Positions 5,315 through 10,047 of a DNA stretch of 10,047 nt are shown piece after piece (the first letter of the stretch is position 1; each line of letters opens with the position of its first letter). Source of the stretch: Mariprofundaceae bacterium (GTDB lineage: Bacteria; Pseudomonadota; Zetaproteobacteria; Mariprofundales; Mariprofundaceae); assembly GCA_030950825.1 (NCBI GenBank), contig JAUZQT010000042.1, positions 1-10,047 of the forward strand, given 5' to 3'. The position numbers were made by a program, and so were the translations under genes. The notes under the pieces were generated by a model, which did no database searches, was not told the DNA's origin, and worked only from the letters and a program-made list of their open reading frames with translations.

Positions 5315-6579
5315 GCCCGAAGACAGGCAAAGACAGTGATGGATACCATCATGAGCATGTGAAGTGTGCCGAGCGTGTCGATGTGTTGGTTGTTGGTGCA
5401 GGCATGGTGGGTCTGGCTTTTGCGAGTGCTTTAAAAGACTCAGGCTTGAAGGTGACCTTGATTGAGCGTGGTGAGCCTGCAGTGTTTGAATCGCTGGGTA
5501 TGGATTGCCGTGTATCGGCGATTGTGCTTGGCAATCAGCAGATATTGCAAGGTTTGGGGGCTTGGAAGCACTTACAAGCCGATGCTGGGGCGATGCATAG
5601 TATGCGTATTTGGGATGATCAGCATCCAGGTGGTATTCGTTTTGATGCCGATGAAATTTCAGAGGGTGATACAAACTATGCTGCATTGGGTTATTTGGTA
5701 CAAAACTCGCATTTGCAAGCAGCGTTGAAAAAGACGCTTTTGCCGCATGATAATGTTGAAATATTATGCCCAACAACCATTCGTACGGTTGAATGGCTGA
5801 GCGAGCATGTGCAAATCACACTGCAAGATGGGCATAGACTGATTGCGCCGTTGATAGTGGGTGCTGATGGAGCCCATTCATGGTTGCGCGAGCAGGCTGA
5901 TATTGGTGTTTATTCTCGTGATTACAATCAAAGTGGCATTGTGGCGAATGTGCGCTCGATGATGCCGCACCATGGTACGGCATTTCAGCGTTTTACTGCA
6001 TCGGGGCCTTTGGCCATGTTACCCATGGGAAATGGACTCTGCTCAATTGTTTGGAGCCAGTTTAGTGATGATGTTGAACGCTTGATGGCATTGGATGATA
6101 TTGGTTTTCTTGAAGAGTTGAATCTTACTTTCGGCCCAATGCTTGGCCGTATTGAAGAAGTTGGAAAACGTGCTGCATTTCCTTTGAAAGCTCGCCTTGC
6201 CATACATCTTGTGCGTCCGCGTCTTGCTCTGATTGGTGATGCTGCGCATACGATTCACCCATTGGCAGGGCTGGGGGTGAATCTTGGCCTGCGTGATGCC
6301 ATGGTGTTGGCACAAGAAATTGTTGATGCTAAAAAATATGGTGAAGACTGGGGTGATATGTCAGTGCTGAACCGTTATATGAAACTGCGTATGCCTGATA
6401 TATTGAGTGTCATGGGCTCGATGGAAGGGCTGCATCGCATCTTCACCAGCCAATTGCCAGGTTTGCCGATGTTACGAGGCTTGGGGATGAAGGCTTTGGG
6501 TAATGCGAGCATCATTAAAAGTTTGTTGATGAGGAACTCAACGGGTTTGACGTTGCCCGTTCCCAAGCAAGTAGGTTAA
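5311..6579 (+). CDS. Second UbiH/UbiF/UbiI-family FAD-dependent hydroxylase
   Basis: A paralogue of the preceding gene, 422 residues. An N-terminal tail of about 22 polar residues precedes VDVLVVGAGMVGLAFASAL (FAD motif around 29-34). The DG motif is LIVGADGAHSWLRE (182-194). The third motif is ALIGDAAHTIHPLAGLGVNLGLRD, with GDAAH at 309-313, the form usual in UbiI (VisC), UbiF and related enzymes rather than UbiH. The family usually has GQG before VNLG; here it is GLG. Ubiquinone needs three ring hydroxylations (C1, C5, C6), which proteobacteria divide differently among UbiI, UbiH, UbiF, UbiL and UbiM, so the position oxidised by this enzyme cannot be assigned by eye. The start is fixed by the ATGA overlap and a strong ribosome binding site. 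The next gene begins one base after its stop. Confidence 0.9.
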   Translation: MSPKTGKDSDGYHHEHVKCAERVDVLVVGAGMVGLAFASALKDSGLKVTLIERGEPAVFESLGMDCRVSAIVLGNQQILQGLGAWKHLQADAGAMHSMRIWDDQHPGGIRFDADEISEGDTNYAALGYLVQNSHLQAALKKTLLPHDNVEILCPTTIRTVEWLSEHVQITLQDGHRLIAPLIVGADGAHSWLREQADIGVYSRDYNQSGIVANVRSMMPHHGTAFQRFTASGPLAMLPMGNGLCSIVWSQFSDDVERLMALDDIGFLEELNLTFGPMLGRIEEVGKRAAFPLKARLAIHLVRPRLALIGDAAHTIHPLAGLGVNLGLRDAMVLAQEIVDAKKYGEDWGDMSVLNRYMKLRMPDILSVMGSMEGLHRIFTSQLPGLPMLRGLGMKALGNASIIKSLLMRNSTGLTLPVPKQVG

Positions 6580-6580
6580 A

Positions 6581-7342
6581 GTGGCAAACAACTGGTCGCG
6601 GGAAGAAACCATTGTTGCTTTTAATGTGTACTGTAAAATACCATTTCAAGCATCAAGTTCAAGGCACCCTGATGTTATAAAATATGCGAATATCATTGGT
6701 CGAAGTCCTGCCGCGTTGAATATGGAAATAGGTAATTTTGGCAGGTTAGACCCTGCATTAAGAGAGCGTGGAATCACAGGCCTTGTTCATGGAAGAAAAT
6801 TAGAAGAAATTGTTTGGAATGAATTTCATGGCAACTGGAGTGAATTAGCTTTTGAGAGTGAGTGCTTCATTGCTAATATGCAAAACAAGCAGCTTGAAGA
6901 GTCTCTCAATATAGAAGTTTTAGAATTTCCAGAAGGAAAAGATCGGAAGGCAATGCTTAAGACTAGGATTAAGCAATCATTTTTCAGGTCAACTATTCTT
7001 GCATCTTATCAATACAAATGTTGCATTTCAGGTTTATCAATTCCTGAGCTCTTGATTGCAAGCCATATTATACCGTGGAGTCAATGTAAAAAAGAGCGAC
7101 TCAATCCGAAAAACGGACTCTGTTTGAACCCTATTCATGACAAAGCTTTTGATAAGGGATATCTAACGATTACAGCTGACTACAAAGTTCAAATATCGCA
7201 ATATTTAAAAGATGTGGAACACGATAAAGCTGTTGTTGAATTCTTTATTAAACTTGAAGGTGTTTCAATTAATCTTCCTAACAGATTTTTACCAAGCAAA
7301 GAAAACCTTTCATACCATCACGAAAAGGTGTTCATACAATGA
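6581..7342 (+). CDS. HNH endonuclease, probable stand-alone restriction or defence nuclease
   Basis: Product of 253 residues in two parts. Residues 4-100 carry the NNWSREETIVAFNVYCKIPF and GRSPAALNMEIGNFGRLDP patterns, an N-terminal domain common in stand-alone HNH restriction-like proteins. Residues about 140-195 are an HNH module of the HNH_2 kind: a CC pair (147-148) in CCISG, SHIIPW with H162, then NGLCLNPIHDKAFDKG with N178 and H186, the expected metal and catalytic residues. The start is GTG at 6581, one base after the previous stop, with AGG five bases ahead. Its composition is unlike its neighbours: three 60-base lines (6601, 6901, 7201) contain 58 G+C of 180, against 29 and 31 of 60 in sampled lines of mutL and the hydroxylase. 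This points to horizontal transfer. No methylase or other partner is visible beside it, so its target is unknown. Confidence 0.88.
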   Translation: MANNWSREETIVAFNVYCKIPFQASSSRHPDVIKYANIIGRSPAALNMEIGNFGRLDPALRERGITGLVHGRKLEEIVWNEFHGNWSELAFESECFIANMQNKQLEESLNIEVLEFPEGKDRKAMLKTRIKQSFFRSTILASYQYKCCISGLSIPELLIASHIIPWSQCKKERLNPKNGLCLNPIHDKAFDKGYLTITADYKVQISQYLKDVEHDKAVVEFFIKLEGVSINLPNRFLPSKENLSYHHEKVFIQ

Positions 7343-7357
7343 TTTGTGGGAGATGTT

Positions 7358-7954
7358 ATGAAAAACATTGATTTTTATTTTGATTTTATCAGCCCATACA
7401 GCTATCTCGTAGCAATACAGCTGGCACGATTCTCTGATGAGCATGGTGTGAAATTTGAGTGGTTGCCAGTGAATTTACCCAAACTCATTCATCAATCGGG
7501 TAATGTGCCGCCAGCTACGATTAAAAATAAGGCGATGTATTCTTTGCGTGATTTAAAACGTTGGGCAGCTTATTTGGATGTGCCGTTTAAGATGATTCGG
7601 CCTGGTGCTTTTGATAGTCGCCCTGCCTTGCGCATTGCTGGGGCATTACAAGGTGAAGATCGCCGTGTGTTTTGTCTGGCAGTGTTTGAGGCTTTATGGT
7701 CGGATGATATTGATCCGCGAAAAGATGCTTGGTTGGAAGCTTTGTTTGTACTCAGAAAATTACCTGAATCGTGGCTTGATCTTCGTTCGGATGTGTTTGA
7801 GACGAATGTTGGTAGGGCACTAGAAGCTGGTTTATTTGGTGTGCCTTCATTTATTGTACATGGCAAAGGCAAGCCTGAACTGTTTTTTGGTTTGGATCAT
7901 ATGGATTTTCTGGCACGGGCTTGTCGGTCAGAAAGTGACTTGGGGGCAGCATGA
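7358..7954 (+). CDS. DsbA-fold isomerase, 2-hydroxychromene-2-carboxylate isomerase / kappa-class GST type
   Basis: Product of 198 residues beginning MKNIDFYFDFISPYSYLVAI. The SPYSYL segment is the signature of this thioredoxin-like family, with S12 as the expected glutathione-activating serine in place of the DsbA CxxC cysteines. The helical insertion is followed by GLFGVPSFIV with the cis-proline at P163 and the closing FFGLDHMDFL. Named members isomerise 2-hydroxychromene-2-carboxylate in naphthalene breakdown, but the family is often found in genomes without that pathway, so the true substrate is unknown; no other aromatic-degradation gene is visible here. The ATG at 7358 is chosen because GGGAG (7348-7352) lies five bases ahead; GTG 7346 would add four residues. 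It ends in an ATGA overlap with mutL. Confidence 0.88.
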   Translation: MKNIDFYFDFISPYSYLVAIQLARFSDEHGVKFEWLPVNLPKLIHQSGNVPPATIKNKAMYSLRDLKRWAAYLDVPFKMIRPGAFDSRPALRIAGALQGEDRRVFCLAVFEALWSDDIDPRKDAWLEALFVLRKLPESWLDLRSDVFETNVGRALEAGLFGVPSFIVHGKGKPELFFGLDHMDFLARACRSESDLGAA

Positions 7955-9798
7955 CTGATAATTATATTCATATTTTACCGCCACAGGTTGCCAATCAAAT
8001 TGCGGCGGGAGAAGTGGTTGAACGCCCTGCCTCAGCAGTGAAGGAGCTTATCGAAAACAGCATGGATGCAGGCGCATCAAAGATCGTGGTGCGTATTGCA
8101 GGTGCTGGGAAAAAGCGCATTGAAATTGAGGATAATGGCTGTGGTATGTCGGCCGATGATGCCGCGTTGGCGTTGCAGCGCCATGCTACCAGTAAAATTG
8201 AAAGCTCGGATGATTTGCACCGTATTGCATCACATGGATTTAGGGGAGAAGCGCTGCCATCCATTGCTTCGGTATCACGCTTTCGTATGCAAACCTGTTT
8301 TAAAGGCAGTGATGAAGGCATTGAAGTGCGCGTGGATGGCGGTGCTGAAACAACGACCCGTCCTGCTGCGCCACGCCAAGGCACCCGCATTGAGATTCTT
8401 GATTTGTTCTTGAATACCCCCGCGCGTTTGAATTTTATGCGTACCGATAAAACCGAGGAAGCCGCGATTGTGGATGTGTTTCGTGCTTTGGCATTGGCAC
8501 AGCCCAAGGTCGCCATGCGTTTGGAATTTGATGGGCGCAAACGCCTTGATTTTTTACAGCAGGATGAGCAAGCCCGTGTTCTGGCGATTATGGGGCGTGA
8601 ATTTTCAGAGAATAGCTTACAGCAGATGATTGAACATGAAGGCATGCAGCTTTCTGCGCACTTGGGGCTGCCAACCTTTCACCACCGGGATTCCACACGC
8701 ATGATGTTTTTGGTGAATGGACGGGTTATTCGTGATAAAGCCCTGATTGCAGCACTGCGGGCGGGTTATCGCGATGTGATGTTTCATGATCGTTACCCTG
8801 TAGCGGTGATTCGTATTGAAATTGACCCAGCTGATGTGGATGTGAATGTGCATCCAGCCAAGCGTGAAGTGCGCTTTAAATCACCGCAGGCTGTACGTGC
8901 TGGCATTGTTGCCTGTGTGCGTGCTGGCATTGAACGTATGGGGCAATCGGTTGCAACAACGACGACAGATAAAGCCTTACATGCCATGACACGTAGCACA
9001 TCAGAAACAGCCCCACACAGTACGATGCCGCAATTTCGTTCGGCATCACCGCGTTCATTTGCAGGCGCAGGATCTGCAATGTCCTCAGGGGGGCGATCAG
9101 AGAAAGTATCCCCTGAATTACAGCGCTTATTATTTCGTGCGCCGCATGAAGTACAAGAAACTGATACCACTTATGATGCGCCTTTTGATATAGGCGGTGC
9201 CTTGAACTTGGGCCATGCTTTGGCACAGCTGCATTGTTGTTATATTGTTACCGAAACAGAGCAAGGCATTGTGTTGGTGGATCAGCATGCAGCGCATGAG
9301 CGCATCAATTACGAAAAATTAAAATCTCAATTATGTCAGGGCTCGGTGAGTACACAAATGTTACTCACAGCAGTCTCCTTTCCATTGCAAGGTGAGCCTG
9401 CAGCATGGTTGCATGATCATGCGCCACAACTAGAAGCCTTCGGCGTGTGTATAGATGTGGTCGGTGATGAATCATTTCTCATTCGCAGTGTACCAGCGAT
9501 GTTGAATGCTGAGCCGGTACAGGCCTTGGTTGCTGAGCTGGTTGAGGCTTGTATGTTGCTGGGCGTGGATGCAGAAGCAGGCGATAATGGATTGGCTCGT
9601 ATATTGGAGCGCTGGCTTGGTAATCGAGCTTGTAAGGGATCCATTAAAGCAGGGCGTGCATTATTGCCAGAAGAGCAAGAAAACCTATTGCGGGAAATGG
9701 AAAAAACTCCAAACATCGCGCAATGCAACCATGGGAGACCAACCTATGTGCGTTTGTCGCTCAATGAGTTGGATCGTTTATTTGGACGTAAGGAATAA
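7951..9798 (+). CDS. mutL: DNA mismatch repair protein MutL with endonuclease motif
   Basis: MutL links MutS mismatch recognition to strand removal. The 615-residue product has the N-terminal GHKL ATPase: KELIENSMDAG with catalytic E35, DNGCGM (61-66), GFRGEAL (96-102), and the LNTPAR and NVHPAKREVRF segments. A low-complexity linker of about 70 residues (335-405) follows. The C-terminal domain carries DQHAAHERINYE (444-455), fitting the DQHA-x2-E-x4-E nuclease motif, plus ACKGSIKAG (560-568), CNHGRP (592-597) and a closing FGRKE. The protein should therefore nick the strand itself, as in bacteria without MutH, unlike E. coli. The start overlaps the isomerase stop by ATGA and has GGGGG four bases ahead. 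The full length is present. Confidence 0.98.
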   Translation: MTDNYIHILPPQVANQIAAGEVVERPASAVKELIENSMDAGASKIVVRIAGAGKKRIEIEDNGCGMSADDAALALQRHATSKIESSDDLHRIASHGFRGEALPSIASVSRFRMQTCFKGSDEGIEVRVDGGAETTTRPAAPRQGTRIEILDLFLNTPARLNFMRTDKTEEAAIVDVFRALALAQPKVAMRLEFDGRKRLDFLQQDEQARVLAIMGREFSENSLQQMIEHEGMQLSAHLGLPTFHHRDSTRMMFLVNGRVIRDKALIAALRAGYRDVMFHDRYPVAVIRIEIDPADVDVNVHPAKREVRFKSPQAVRAGIVACVRAGIERMGQSVATTTTDKALHAMTRSTSETAPHSTMPQFRSASPRSFAGAGSAMSSGGRSEKVSPELQRLLFRAPHEVQETDTTYDAPFDIGGALNLGHALAQLHCCYIVTETEQGIVLVDQHAAHERINYEKLKSQLCQGSVSTQMLLTAVSFPLQGEPAAWLHDHAPQLEAFGVCIDVVGDESFLIRSVPAMLNAEPVQALVAELVEACMLLGVDAEAGDNGLARILERWLGNRACKGSIKAGRALLPEEQENLLREMEKTPNIAQCNHGRPTYVRLSLNELDRLFGRKE

Positions 9799-9799
9799 A

Positions 9800-9813
9800 G
9801 AAAGGGCTCTTTC
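9800..9813 (+). terminator. Short hairpin after mutL (weak terminator candidate)
   Basis: GAAAG and CTTTC flank a GGCT loop directly after the mutL stop. Only five pairs form and the following bases (AAATTCTAAAT) are AT-rich but not a T-run, so termination here is only possible, not shown. Confidence 0.25.
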
Positions 9814-9885
9814 AAATTCTAAATGGGTAGGCAAAATTCATAGGGGGATAAGCAAGCTCAATGACTCACCACAAAACAAGCTGTC

Positions 9886-9961
9886 GAATGCTAATCCTGC
9901 AAAGCTGCACGCCTCCCTCATTCGAGGAAGGGCGACGTGCGGCTCCGCAGAACAAGCATTC
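9886..9961. repeat. 76-base imperfect palindrome downstream of mutL
   Basis: The outer arms are GAATGCT (9886-9892) and AGCATTC (9955-9961). Inside, GCTGCACG (9904-9911) pairs with CGTGCGGC (9936-9943) with one G-U pair. CCTCCCTC (9912-9919) pairs with GAGGAAGG (9924-9931) with one C/A mismatch around an ATTC loop. GCGA (9932-9935) is a one-sided bulge. The element is richer in G+C than its surroundings and lies in a gene-free stretch. It could be a REP/MITE-like mobile repeat, a structured RNA or a transcription terminator without a T-run. I do not see integron attC core sites at its ends. Confidence 0.7.
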
Positions 9962-10024
9962 TAGGCAATTTTGAAGCTCATTTTAACATCAGAAGAGCAT
10001 AGTGACTGGGTGAATATCTAATTG

Positions 10025-10033
10025 TGATATGAT
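10025..10033 (+). promoter_or_regulatory. Extended -10 promoter candidate pointing out of the window
   Basis: TGATATGAT matches the extended -10 pattern TGnTATAAT with one mismatch. No good -35 hexamer stands at the right distance (ACTGGG at 17 bases). It would serve a gene starting beyond base 10047. The surrounding 9962-10047 is AT-rich with no gene that I can support. Confidence 0.3.
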
Positions 10034-10047
10034 TACCCTAATTTCTA

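Noticed and set aside
7995..8645. Long minus-strand open frame opposite mutL
   Set aside because: It lies wholly within the conserved MutL ATPase region and its product is Ser/Arg-rich shadow sequence with no domain.
9886..9961. Integron attC site
   Set aside because: Size and imperfect pairing are suggestive, but the ends lack the GTTRRRY / RYYYAAC core sites and no integrase or gene cassette is in view.
9506..9964. Plus-strand open frame across the end of mutL
   Set aside because: Most of it overlaps the well-conserved MutL C-terminal domain in another frame; its product is of low complexity with no recognisable domain.

Overview
The window is a compact block of bacterial genes, nearly all on the + strand. 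The core genes sample at about 48-52 % G+C in the lines I counted. Two tandem UbiH-type flavin hydroxylases point to a ubiquinone-making proteobacterium. MutL keeps the endonuclease motif that Escherichia coli MutL lacks. I would guess a gamma- or zetaproteobacterium, but nothing here fixes the taxon.

Layout. Bases 11-262 are a tandem repeat of a 45-base unit. In the frame of the next gene it reads as a Ser/Thr/Gly/Pro linker. It leads into the C-terminal domain of a type I restriction enzyme R subunit (HsdR, EcoEI_R_C type), which ends at 847. An in-frame TAG at 8-10 separates this part from whatever lies upstream. From 844 to 3726 runs a housekeeping group: mltG (peptidoglycan chain-end lyase), a small unrecognised gene, tmk (dTMP kinase) and holB (DNA polymerase III delta prime). 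An 18-bp perfect inverted repeat sits between mltG and the small gene. A tRNA-Leu(CAA) lies on the - strand at 3797-3881, facing holB, with a 9-bp inverted repeat between the two. From 4010 to 9798 a second run holds ubiH, a second UbiH/UbiI-type hydroxylase, an AT-rich HNH endonuclease gene, a DsbA-fold isomerase of the 2-hydroxychromene-2-carboxylate isomerase type, and mutL. Bases 9799-10047 hold no gene that I can support; they contain a 76-base imperfect palindrome and a possible promoter directed out of the window.

How the genes work together. Five junctions are exact ATGA overlaps (844, 2138, 2761, 5311, 7951), so translational coupling is the rule. The first run serves cell-wall growth and DNA replication, the second ubiquinone synthesis and mismatch repair. 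Two genes look like accessory defence genes placed in these runs: the HsdR tail ahead of mltG and the HNH endonuclease between the hydroxylase and isomerase genes. Between 3882 and 4009 (128 bases, divergent between tRNA-Leu and ubiH) I see only weak promoter-like sites.

The most unusual signal is the repeat array. It is open in five of six frames and all its units are multiples of three bases. Only one frame reaches the HsdR C-terminal domain, and that frame is closed by a TAG one base away from the repeat's own TCG codon.
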